Below, piece by piece: positions 46,185 to 56,960 of a stretch of DNA of 64,000 nucleotides. Where the stretch lies: contig MU270098.1 in NCBI GenBank assembly GCA_021432635.1, positions 124,001 to 188,000 of the forward strand, in the 5' to 3' direction. Origin of the DNA: Thozetella sp. PMI_491. Its lineage: Eukaryota; Ascomycota; Sordariomycetes; Chaetosphaeriales; Chaetosphaeriaceae. The notes under the pieces are model-generated. The model had not been told where the DNA came from. It worked only from the letters and a program-made list of their open reading frames with translations, and did not search any database. A program made the translations under genes and the position numbers. Position 1 is the stretch's first letter. Every line of letters starts with the position of its first letter.

Positions 46185-48859
46185 CTAGTTGACCATGCCC
46201 CTCATGATTTCTGGTCGGGACTCTGTGGAATGAATAAACTGACAACGGTCCCACTTCTCAAGATTCATAAAATAATGTGAAGAAACCTCATCTGCAACAG
46301 GGCAAAAGGGGTCTCCAGCGTGATAAAACCAGCCGCATGTTGAGTAGCTTTTCGTCATCCTCTGCGCAATCAGTGGCATTTTTTCCCAGCCGCAGTTATC
46401 TTGGAACACTTCAATGACAGCTTGCATGCTGAACCTCGAGGAGAGCGAAGCATCGCTAGTAGAGATTTTCCGGTACGTGAGAAACTCTGTCTGGATCGCT
46501 GCCCAGAGATGTCCGAGAGATTCATGGCCGCAATAATAATTCTTGATGGTGCCAACAACATGTAATTCGCTCCCGTACAACGGGTGGCAATAGCATATGT
46601 CTTCAGATTCTGGATCAAAGTCCATATTTCTCCTATTGCCGTGTTTCAATCTATCTGCTTTTGCAGACTTGAGAACCGCAACGAATGCGCGCCAGCCAAG
46701 TTGCCTTTTTGCATCCCAGGATTCAGTTATCTGCTCAGGAACGTGGGATGCTAGCTCGACCGCGTCAAGAAGCAAGTGATCGCAATCTTCACAATTTGTG
46801 GCTCCGAGGAGGAGGGAGATGGATATCTCAACTTCTAATGTCGAATCGGCATTATGTGCCAACATGCATGTTAAACATGCAAGCGCTCCAAACAACGTCT
46901 CGTCCTCGAAACCGGCGCTGGCAAGATATATGGTGACAACCACTAGAGCGTGTAGAGGGAATAGACTTAGGTCCAATCGGCATACATTGCACTTTTTCTT
47001 GAAAAGCCCACTTCTGGTATTGATATCCGGGCTCCATGGCATTCCCAAGATCGCGGTGATGGAGTGACAGATTGCTTGCACTGATGTGTGGCAAAACGCG
47101 TGTTTCCATTCCTGGGGTAAGCTGGGGAACCCGGCAGCATATAATTGGCGAATGCATGGTGAGTCGGCATCCCATCGTCCACAGATATCTTTTTCCTCCC
47201 CTGGGAATTTTTGCTGATTTTCGAAGGCGGCACAGACAGCAGGAGGTCGAAGAGTTGTGTGAGAACGGAGAACTGTTATCATTAAAGAGTCAAGGACTGT
47301 TAGGCCCGATGAGTCGATGTAATTGATACCGATGGAAAAGCCTTCAAGTAGATTCTCCGCGAGGAAAGTAATATTGAGGCAGCAGTGCTTTGATCCATCT
47401 AAAAAAGGATGCAGCGAGATGGAACGGATGAATTCCTTTCAATGACTGTGGAGGGTCAAGTCCACCGAAAGATTCTGTCCTGAGAGAATCGATGTTGCCG
47501 CTCATGATAGCAAAGGCCCAAGAATCTGCTCTCAGTTGATCAGGTGACTTCTCAATTGCTTTGACAACAGAAATATAAGATAAAGGGAGGTCTTCCGAAC
47601 TCATGCTAGTGAAGTCATTTCGAGATAGCCGTTCTTGCATGGCATCCGACAAAGACTGCTCTTCTCCTTGCCATTTCGGCCAGGTTGACTCATCTTCGAT
47701 ATCATATTGCTGTTCGGGAATTGGGTCTGGAAGATATTCTACCCCCCGTGGTTCACAATAGTGTATGCTCCATTGGCACAACTGTGACGGCGCTATGACA
47801 TTTGAAAGTCGTCTTGGAGGTGGTGAAGGAGACAGCAGGCCCATAGGACCGCGTTGAGAAGAAATTTCCGGTATCTTCCCAAGGATCCTCATTGATATCA
47901 AAGAATGATTCCAGTGCTTTGGACCTCGGCCCCAGTATTTCGCAGTCATGAAAGAAAACATCCAGTAGTCGTGAAGCCAGGTTAACATAGCCCTAGCCAC
48001 AGTCAGAGGGAGATGTCGAAGATATTTTTGTGAAAAAGGAAAAAAAAAAAAAAAAAAAAACTTACTTGGGCCCCCCCCTGGTAATCTGTGATAGTAGCTC
48101 CTCATGAGCTCCTTGAAGAAAGAGGCCGGAAAGCCGCTGTATGGTATTCTGCCGCGCCAGTTGTGTAGTGGGTGAAGGAGATCTCGGAAACCCACCAAAT
48201 GGAGTCTGTCCAGAAGTGTCTATTGAAGATAGGAACGGTGGGGTTGAAAGACGACCTCCGAAAGGCGAACTCTTCTGGCTCTGACTTGTGAGGTTTGCTA
48301 TGAAAGAATCATAAGGGAGGCTCCACTTTGAAAACCTGGAATGAAGTCAGAATTTGGCTCCACCCAAGAAGACAACACTACCAACAGGCGGGCTTGGATG
48401 GTTGGGGTACTGTGATGCCGGATTTGATCGTGCATGAATCGCTTCAGTTGTTTCCTGTCTACTTCCTTGGCATAGCCACCCTGCTCGATAACCAGGTCTG
48501 AGGTGCTGCCGCCGGCAAATGCACGCTTTGCGAGGGTCGATATCACAGCCTGTTTCTCTTTCGACGTTATGCGCTTTTTGATACCCCATTTCTTGAATTG
48601 GTACAGGTACTGCGGGGGACTAGTATTACAAGTTAACGTCCGTTGCTCTTCAAAAGGATGGGAGTCCTGACTTGGCCGAGAACTCGTATACTGCCTTCAT
48701 GCGGACGGCAACGTCATGCACACTCAGCCTCTCATCCATATATAGCTGCACAATGATGGGCTTGAGCTTCTCCCATCGCTGGTCGTAAGAAACATGGAGA
48801 AATTTCTCTAGTTTTGACGACGATTCCCCAAGGGAAATATCTCGCATAGCTTCGTCCAT
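46185..48859 (-). CDS. Clr5-domain protein with a one-base frameshift
   Basis: Member of the fungal Clr5-domain family, a large group of presumed nuclear proteins of unclear function. The Clr5 domain lies in exons 48859-48672 and 48619-about 48382 (RWEKLKPIIVQLYMDE, then QYLYQFKKWGIKKRI). A third exon ends at 48066; intron 48065-47993 follows. The exon 2/3 join is uncertain (best guess intron 48381-48326). From 47992 the conserved C-terminal region begins, but at 47401-47406 a T6 run (sense strand) shifts the frame: before it the frame reads IHPFHLAASF, and after it the conserved LDGSK continues only one frame over, then runs intact (YIDSSGLTVLDSL, CGRWDADSP, FCHTSVQAICHSITAI) to the stop at 46185. 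One T fewer would restore the family sequence. So this is either a young pseudogene or a homopolymer sequencing error. Confidence 0.8.
48040..48060 (+). repeat. 21-bp poly-A tract touching a splice donor
   Basis: An uninterrupted A run on the plus strand is a T run in the Clr5 transcript and directly follows the GTAAG donor of its third intron. Length variation here is expected in both cells and sequencing. Confidence 0.9.
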
Positions 48860-51800
48860 TGCTATGCATATGCGTGCAACGCGTGAGGACTAGGGATGGT
48901 AGGCTTCGGTAGGTAAGAGAAAGAGGAATGGGGAAAAGACAGAGAATCGAGTTGGAGCTACAGCGGGGTACTAGGAAGGTCGAGGGGCGGTTTACGGGCG
49001 AACCAACTGCCTCATGGCGGACTTGTGCAGTTTTATGGCACTCGGCCAAGCCTCAGGCACCACGACATACCCTCAGTGGTACAGCACGGCAGGCAGGTAA
49101 AACTTCGGAAAACGGGAGAGATGAAGAGAGCCATCTGTGTTGAGCGGCAAATCTTACGACCAATTTAAATCGCTACTTCAAATGTGATTGCTGCCATTAC
49201 CAGCCATCTCGTTGTCAAGCAATAGCTTTGACTTGCGGGCTCTTCAAGACTGCCGTGATGACTATTCAACAATTTCAGATTTCATGTTGAGGTACTGCCT
49301 CGCCAGGACCAAGAATAGCACTTGAAGATATGATAGAAGAACTGACACAATATCCCAGTAACCATAGATGCACCAGCTCTCATCCCAACTACTAGTAGGT
49401 GGTTATTGCCAAGAATTCTACCCTATCTCTACTATAAGTTGCGGGTAATCCGTTTAAGTTTCTTAGAGACCCGCAATTTATGACCTGCTATAGCAGCGTC
49501 GGCCTGGGAGGTCTGATTGCTTAATCCAACCGAACGATTGCCTTCATCGTAAGGTTCGTTAATAAATCCCTCGATACGGCTGTAGCTTAGGGTCTCTGTC
49601 ATGGCGTTCTCGTTGCGTGATCTGGTGGCATTGTGAGCGAGCGTATCAGCATTGGGCCTGGGTTAAGACAAGTTGTTAGTAGCGGCCGAGGAAGAATACG
49701 TAGAAGAGGAACATGTAAGTAATTGCCAGTTATCAGATGGTCTCTTGGAGTATGAGGACATGGTGTTGGTTCCTGGGAAAGATTTTCTTGTCTTATACGA
49801 ATCCTCTGAAAGATCGACACAATTTGTTCGGCAGGGGTCAAGAAAAGAAATGTAGAGTTCAAAGATGTGAACGATGTGGTTGCCATGGAAGGACGGCTGG
49901 CCGGGCCTGGGGGCATTTATGTGATAATACAGATCATCTTAACACGCCTTGCTCTTCGGCCTTCTCGAGCCTCATTTCAGTCACGATGTACCGACGGGAA
50001 GAAACTTACCAGTACTCTTTGCCTACGAGCCTACAAGATGATACCGATGGAGCGAGGGTATAAATGTAGACTGCGTAAGGTAAAGGATGTACTTGACAAG
50101 GAATAATGGCCAAGGGAGGACTTCGGAGGGACATTGGAATCCATGGAAAATTGTTTGAGCTAATGACCGAAGCGCGATGCGCCTCATGAATACCAGTAAA
50201 CATGTACCTCGAGCATCGTGATAGCAGACTTCTAATCAGACCACAAAATTCTAGAGAGACACCTGCGTAACTGCAGCGGCTCTCTGAGCCCTCGTTATGT
50301 GCATTGCGCATATACGAGTCTGGAACAAAGTTTAGGATACAAACCAACACCGAGGTGATTGTTAATATGGTACGGGGAAGGGCATCGGAGCAGAAGTCAA
50401 GCAGGGAACACCAAAGCCTGAGGATTTCTTCAAGAGTGATAGCTATACACCTCAATGATACGTAGGCATCAGTGCATCTAGGCCTGCGACCTTGATTTGC
50501 CTTCACTAGTGCTCCTGAGGGAATCGGAATGGATAGGTGGACCGTGCTTCTCGAATCACCTTGTTGCGCGCTAACAACCTTCTCGGGCAGTCTTGTCAGG
50601 CGGAACATAATATATGTTATTTAAATATCGAAGATTATTATTCAAATATTGAGACTACACCTGCTGACATATCAAACTCGACTTGCTGGATGATGCCGAG
50701 GCTCTACCATCATACACCAGCCCTTGTTTCAGCATGATTAAACGATTGGCATTATACATGTACACACAAAAATGCAATACAGATTAAACTGATCGTATAG
50801 GCCATCTGGAGTCCTCACTGATCGCTGACGATTGAGTACCATACCTACCTACCTACCTCACTTACCTAACCTGACTGCGCTGGTAACGCCAGTACCGAAC
50901 TAAGCCGTATTTCGACATGCCGTCGTCGTCGTTAGATAATTGCCCCAGGGCACGAATATTACAAGGCATGAATATAGTCTTTTAAACGATACGCCCGGGT
51001 TATCCACGCCAGGGTGCGATTCAAGCCAATGTCGACTCGAGTACATCTGTCGAGGAAGAGACAGCGGGTCCGCATTGCCCAATGGAGGCCAAGGAGAGCT
51101 GCATCGCGGCACGAGAAGCAGAACGGATAGTGCGGAACATACGGGCCCAGGCCAGTGAAGTTGGACCAGTCCGCTTGCGAATTTTCGAATCCTTCAGCGG
51201 TGAATATTGTTAGCAAATCAAAATCTTGCCGAATGTGCAATTCCCGGGCTTTGAAGGCCAAGTTTCAGGTTGGCGAGCATAAGCTCGGTGAATTAGCGTG
51301 TTCGTGTCGGTCTGGAAGCCATCTCTACCATCCAGTAATGTTAGTCCGTGGCGTTAGAATTTCGGTGAGAAGGAAATTTTAATCATCGGAATGGCCTTTT
51401 AATGGTTGGTGTGAGCTTGTTGACAAGTGGCTTCGCAGCTGGGGTTGGACGCTCTTATGCCGGGCACTCGGACGAGGCTGATCCGACCCCGCTCCAGATG
51501 CACGAAAAGTGCTGAAATCGAGTGCTTGGCACGCCTGGAAGATACTGATCAGAGGCGGTGTGACGCGCTCTCTTGTCCCCGTGCCCTCATTATTGATCAC
51601 TGCATATGCCGTCTCGCCTCACTTTGCTGTCGGCAGTTTTCGATGGCGGGTGAAGTTAAGCGCTGCTGTCGGGGGCTTTCGGCATCAGGATAGCAGCGCC
51701 CTGGGTAGCCCGGAGATGCAGCCCACTCTTGGATTGATCGGGATATCTAGGGACGTCTAGACGAGGCTCGGGGTAGAGGATAGTTGATGAGCTGTGGAGA

Positions 51801-54690
51801 AAGGTTAGCTCACGTGATAAAGTCAAGTGGTCAGGTGATAGCTCACGTGGTTCGAAGTGTCGAAGGATCCATGAGGTGCTAGAGACTAGCGACGAAGAAT
51901 GATGATGCTTGCTGTCTCCGTGCCTCCATGCCAAGTAGCGAGAAGTGTCGAAGAGTAGGTGGCTAAGAGAGATGGAACCGAAATATCGTGATAGGGCGCC
52001 TCTTGCAATGAAGAGGCGATCCCAAGGCGGAAGGATAGAATGAGAAAGGTGGAATCAGAGTAGAATATAGCATGACGAGAAATAAAGATGAACTAGATGA
52101 TGACGAGAAAAATATCTGTCTTAACGGGAGGAACAAGACGAAGTAAGGAACGAGGATGGAAGAAGGAATGGAAGGAGTGAGCAGTAGTTGATGCTGTCTG
52201 ATGTACTTATAGGGTAGGGTAATGGCGGGACGCCATGATCAACCACTGCGCTTACTGCGGAGCCTCGAGGGTCAGAAGGTCAGAATGTCGAGGGTCGGGG
52301 TCGAGGGTTGGCCGGCACTTAAGGAGTGAAATGAAGTATAAGGAAAGAGATATTTTGCGGCGGCATTGTCACCGGTTCGGGCCAACTACGCACCTGGTCC
52401 GACCCGAGTGGGGCGAGAACTTTGACGCACTTTGCATATTGAGCCACTTGTGGGTGTCCTCACAAAACGAGACAAGCCAATGAAGCGACGGCCACAAAAC
52501 GAGACAGGCCAATGGGAAACTCCAATAACCAATTTTCACAAGGTACCTCATGTACAACAACCAAAGTGCGTGTCTCATGCACACTGGCGCTGCCTGCGCC
52601 ATTCAATCCTAGGACACAAAACCAAACTGGCCAATCACTGCGAGATTCGTAGCGTATTTTGGCGGGGCGTGATTCACCGCAGGGCTGACGCTAGGCTGGC
52701 AAGGTCCGGCCGGTCTCCCTTGCGCGATCGAGGGCCAGAGGGCGCGTTCCCTAATCCTAGCCCCCCTTCGAATGCGCAAGGTGCTCCTGCCGCTCTATGG
52801 CACGTGTAGGCCCGAGAGGCTTGCAAAGATGGTGTGATTGGTGCATAAGAACAGCTTTCAGTGGCGTCGCCGGTGGTAGCCATGTACATGACTACCAATA
52901 TCTTGCCCAAGCTAAGACAACTCGGTTCTGTCCGGTGTTCACACTCTCGAATTATGCATTAACTGCGACCGCTTGGCCAGGACTGTTCCAACTCGGCAGC
53001 TTTTTTCGTTCTTTTTCTTCGCGTAATCAGGATTAAGGTCGAACGCACCTGATTAACGAGGCCGACTAGAGGATGCAATTACAGGCCTCATCTAATTGCA
53101 TCTTGACAGCATCCCTACCCGCAAGACTCACTTTGACGCGCCGGCTGTGTGATACTTTTGAGCTCCGAGCGGATGACTGATGCACCATTCGTGGCTAGTT
53201 TCGAAGCCCTCCAGGAATCGCCTACATAGGTACCTTAGACACGGCCAGGCGAAACTCGTGTTATGTGACCATACGCAGCAAAAAGTCTTGGCTCGTCTTG
53301 CTAAGACAAGCCCTCTCTTAATAACGTAATCCAAATCACCCGACTGTTCTTCCGAAGCCACTTCCACACAGCCCTGAATGCTCCACCCCTCTCGGTGTGC
53401 CGACGATGTAGCCACCAACCTGGCGTTCTCCATAGCAGGCTCGCCGACGTCGAGACGCGCCTGCATATGGCGCGTCTGAGCGACACATGGACGCTGTGGA
53501 ACGCCTATAAGCCCACCCCTCGGCTCAGAGGTCACTATCGAGAACATGACGACAGACTTGCACTCTCGCTCCTGATAAGAGTCAACGGTGCCGAGGTCAA
53601 TGCCAATGAGCGCCAGTTTGCTGTTACGACACCATTCGGCGATAAACTTTTCCGTTTTCCGCGTGCGCGAGAGTGGCGTGGTACGGTATAATGGTGAGCA
53701 CATCCTCTGCCTCGAAGCCGAGGGTCCTATCGACCATCTCTGTCTTGAAGATGGTCCAGAGGCGAGCCTGCATATTGACGATCGGCTTCAGCGCACTAGC
53801 TTCCGCCTCTTGCATGCATATCGTGCCGGATATCACAACTATAACTGAATAAAATTACAGCCAGGAGGACTGCACTGCCCGCCATAGTTAGCCATCCAGG
53901 CGTCGAAAGATGGGTCGCGCCCTTTGGGAGCACCTTTTATCTCGACCCAATTTTCACCACAGTAAAATATGGCTTAAGCAAGGGACAAATTCCCTCGCTC
54001 AATACGCCACTAGATCTAAAGTACTACACCTGGCCAACGAATGCCCATAAGATGGCATAACAGGGACCTGGTGAGATGATGCTTAATGGGTTGCTCGCTT
54101 GTACTATCCTCGCCTTGCATTTTGCGATTTAGTGTGGCCAATGGTGTTGCTTATCCCATGCGAGAATTACCTTGACCTCGCGAAAAATAGGTATAATTTT
54201 TCCCTCTTGGAGATGGCACCTGCCTTGTCAGTAGCTAACGTTGCGTCATGTTGCTTTGCGAAACCCTTCGATCCCTATAAGTGTTGCGTATGGTGTAGTA
54301 ATGACGGTATCAGTATATTCCTGAATGAGGATTTTGGGGATACAACAGTAGATGGCACACACTTTATTAAGATGTTTAGTACTGCTTAGTTCCCATCGTT
54401 CCGATCGCGAGCTGCCATGTAAGTTGGCATAACGACGCTTCAAAACGCCAGCATAATATTCTTGCTCTATGACGTGTTTCACGCCACGGTGAGTTGTATT
54501 CGTAACAGATTGAGGGTCTAGGATCATCCTGGCGGCGAAGTACCCAATCTGTACGAGTTCAGCGCCCACGGGCGTAACATCATCCATCATCTGCAATAAT
54601 GTAGTGTTTATAATTAATATTGTAAGTGCAAAGTTGAGAATGAATGTCAGTGGGCTACACATCATGCATTAAACTACGTGGACACCGTAT
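48860..54690. other. Long gene-poor region
   Basis: About 5.8 kb in which I cannot defend any gene. The longest frames (minus 50006-50608, minus 53128-53703, plus 53395-53848) show no motif, no exon-intron logic and no family resemblance that I recognise. Small features: a CCTA microsatellite at about 50843-50858, and direct repeats near 52461-52636. Decayed coding sequence may be present at 53130-53840. Confidence 0.5.
52461..52636 (+). repeat. Dispersed 22-bp repeats containing GCCAAT
   Basis: CACAAAACGAGACA followed by A/G and GCCAATG occurs at 52461-52482 and 52493-52514, with a more diverged relative at about 52615-52636. No gene starts close by. Confidence 0.65.
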
Positions 54691-54727
54691 TTCACTAAAA
54701 TAAGCGACCCTACGCTTCGCTTCGGGG

Positions 54728-54817
54728 CTTATTTCCTCTAGCACACCCTACGCTACGCTTTGGGGCGCTAGAGCTGACCTTCCCGAAGGCCATATCTAAG
54801 TGCTAGAGGAAATAAGT
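54728..54817. repeat. 17-bp perfect inverted repeat (hairpin)
   Basis: CTTATTTCCTCTAGCAC at 54728-54744 is the exact reverse complement of 54801-54817, with 56 bp between. It directly precedes the CCAG-rich repeats and may be part of the same element. Confidence 0.85.
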
Positions 54818-54891
54818 CTGACCTTCGGTATATAAAGCCAGCGTAGCCAGCGTAGCCAGCGATCCAGCCAGCCAGCCATCCAGCCAGCCAG

Positions 54892-55148
54892 CCATCCAGC
54901 CAGCCAGCCAGCGATCCAACCAGCTGGCCAGCGATCCAACCAGCCAGCCAGCTAGTATGATAAAGGAGAAAAGAGGAGGAAAGAGAAGGAAAAACGAGCC
55001 ACGAGGGTAGAAATATAAAACCATCCAGCCAGCCAGCCAGCGATCCAACCAGCTGGCCAGCGATCCAACCAGCCAGCCAGCTAGTATGATAAAGGAGAAA
55101 AGAGGAGGAAAGAGAAGGAAAAACGAGCCACGAGGGTAGAAATATAAA
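54892..55148 (+). repeat. 129-bp tandem duplication with CCAG microsatellite
   Basis: Copy 1 is 54892-55020 and copy 2 is 55021-55148; they are identical apart from the last base. Each unit starts with CCAGCCAG-type tetranucleotide repeats and ends with a purine-rich AAAGGAGAAAAGAGG segment. The CCAG run extends left to about 54840. A hydrophobic open frame on the other strand is a by-product of the repeat. Confidence 0.95.
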
Positions 55149-55396
55149 GCTCTTGTAGCGAGATTAGCCAGCCAAAGCCAGGGGTAAAAGCTAGATCCAT
55201 TATTTAGTGGATAAAACTGCTCGTGAGCCAATTCATGAAGACTGTAAGTAGTATTGTACCCTGTATAAGCCAGGGGCCAATTTTTTAAGCCAATCTACGT
55301 TGGCTGCAGCGCAGGGAAGCTGTTTTTTAAGCCAATTACAGCGCGAAGAGCCACTTTTTAATGGAGTAAAAAGCTCGTGAGCCAATCCATGAAGAG

Positions 55397-55462
55397 AGCG
55401 ATTTCGCCATAAGTTTTAAGCGATTTCGCCATAATTTTTAAGCGATTTCGTCATTAATTTTT
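55397..55462 (+). repeat. Three 22-bp tandem repeats
   Basis: Units AGCGATTTCGCCATAAnTTTTA start at 55397, 55419 and 55441; the third has several changes. A further pair of related sequences, GCTCGTGAGCCAAT, lies at about 55219 and 55371. Together with the 129-bp repeats, this makes 54.7-55.5 kb a repeat island. Confidence 0.85.
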
Positions 55463-55868
55463 TTTTCAGACGCCGTAATAATGACCTTCGGTCAGATGAT
55501 AGGAATCGAGAGAACCGCGGAAGTTCTCGGCATATGTACGTAAATGTCCGCCATCAAATTGAACTCCATCTAGCGACATCTACAATCTTCACCGGTTAAA
55601 CAACAGTGGACTCTTTTCCGTAAGTCCCGCATAATCATGAGCATCCATGCAGGCCTGGCGACTGTTTAGCACGCCTTGACGACTGCGAGATCGAATCTTC
55701 AGTTCATAATCACCGATCGCCTTGAACTGCGGGACGCCTTGTTTTGTGAATGCTACAATGGCATCCGAGAGTTCCGAGGCGTCCACTATACCCCATTTAA
55801 CTGGAGCTGTCCTGGAATTATTCTGTCTAGGGGGGTATAAAACTGCAAAAACGATCCACCAGCTGTGT

Positions 55869-56960
55869 TTATTTGGTCTCAGTGTAGGAGTTGTAAGGCA
55901 AGAAGCTACCACTCTCAGAAGCGGAGACCTCGTTAACAGCCGGCACCGGCTTCCCTTTGCTCGGTTTCTTGTTTGACCAATTGTCCCTAAACAGGGTCCC
56001 TGGTTGGAATACGGTCAGGAGCGCCGTCGCCAGCACCATCATGGTGCCCTCCAAGATCATGTATGTTACTTGGTCGTTAGCAAGATCCGACTGAAACCCC
56101 TTGCTAAGCTCGGCACAGCGGAAGACGCTGCGGACGAAGATGAAGACAACGGCGAGAGTCATAGCTAGATCGTAATTAGCAGGGGGAGAGAGGCGGGTGC
56201 AGTGTCGTGAATACGAACCGATCAGAAAAAACTTCATGCGCCGGCGCGTTTCGTTCGAGGTGGACCCCGTGATTCGTCCATCATGTATAGCGCGCACCAC
56301 TCGCATCCTGAAATCGAAGCAGAGAAGCGTGAACACTACCAAGCTGAAGACCTGCCAAGCAAGACCGGCAATCATAATGTTGACGCCGCGGTCCTTCTCT
56401 TCTATAGTAACAGCCACAGTCGCCAGGCCACCACCGGCAGCCTGAAGGACCAGCGCGAGAAGATCGGACGAGATGAAGGCGATGGTATAGAACCTGGTTG
56501 AGAATCGGGCCACATCTACCCCGTAGTACCGGATGACTCTGGAGAAGCAGAGATAGATGCCGGCGGTAAAAAAGGCCGGGGCGATGGTGACAGTGACGAG
56601 ATACCTGGACGATCGTCAGCACGCTTGCCAGGCGCGAGCACAGCTTGTCGGGCACACTTACATGATGAATGGGTCGGAACGGAAAGGGTTGTCATGCATC
56701 TGCAGGCGTGCGACGTAGCCTACAATCTCGAGGACCAGACCCAGGACCATGGGGATGTTGTAGCTCCATGTCCTATAGAGAAAGGCGAAGACTGCCTGGG
56801 CTAGGAGAAAGAGAGCGAAGACCGCCAACAAGAAGGCATTGCCTCCGAGCGAGGGCACGTATCGGATCTGAGCCCACTCAAGGGGGCAGGTGTCAAGTGT
56901 ACAGTTGATCGACGGGTTGAAGTAGGGGCTACTGAAGTTGAGGTAGTGGGAGGGATCCAT
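55869..56960 (-). CDS. RTA1-family seven-helix membrane protein
   Basis: Lipid-translocating exporter-like protein of the fungal RTA1 family (relatives confer resistance to 7-aminocholesterol or affect sphingoid-base export). Exons 56960-56662, 56604-56219, 56164-55869; 326 aa, with about seven hydrophobic segments and an extracellular Cys-containing N-terminus (Asn-linked sequon near NCT). Family landmarks: SDLLALVLQAAGGG, IMIAGLAWQVFSL, and FRCAELSKGFQSDLANDQVT before the last helix (EGTMMVLATALLTV). The tail is polar and cytosolic. It is intact and is the only clear gene between 49 and 60 kb. Confidence 0.93.

Noticed and set aside
50006-50608. 200-codon minus-strand open frame
   Set aside because: No motif, no convincing start, and no relation to neighbours.
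53128-53848. Open frames on both strands up to 191 codons
   Set aside because: No recognisable domain or splice pattern; possibly decayed coding DNA, but the identity cannot be supported.
54803-55231. 142-residue hydrophobic open frame on the minus strand with two copies of a membrane-like block
   Set aside because: It is produced by the 129-bp tandem DNA repeat and the CCAG microsatellite; the duplicated block is identical at DNA level.
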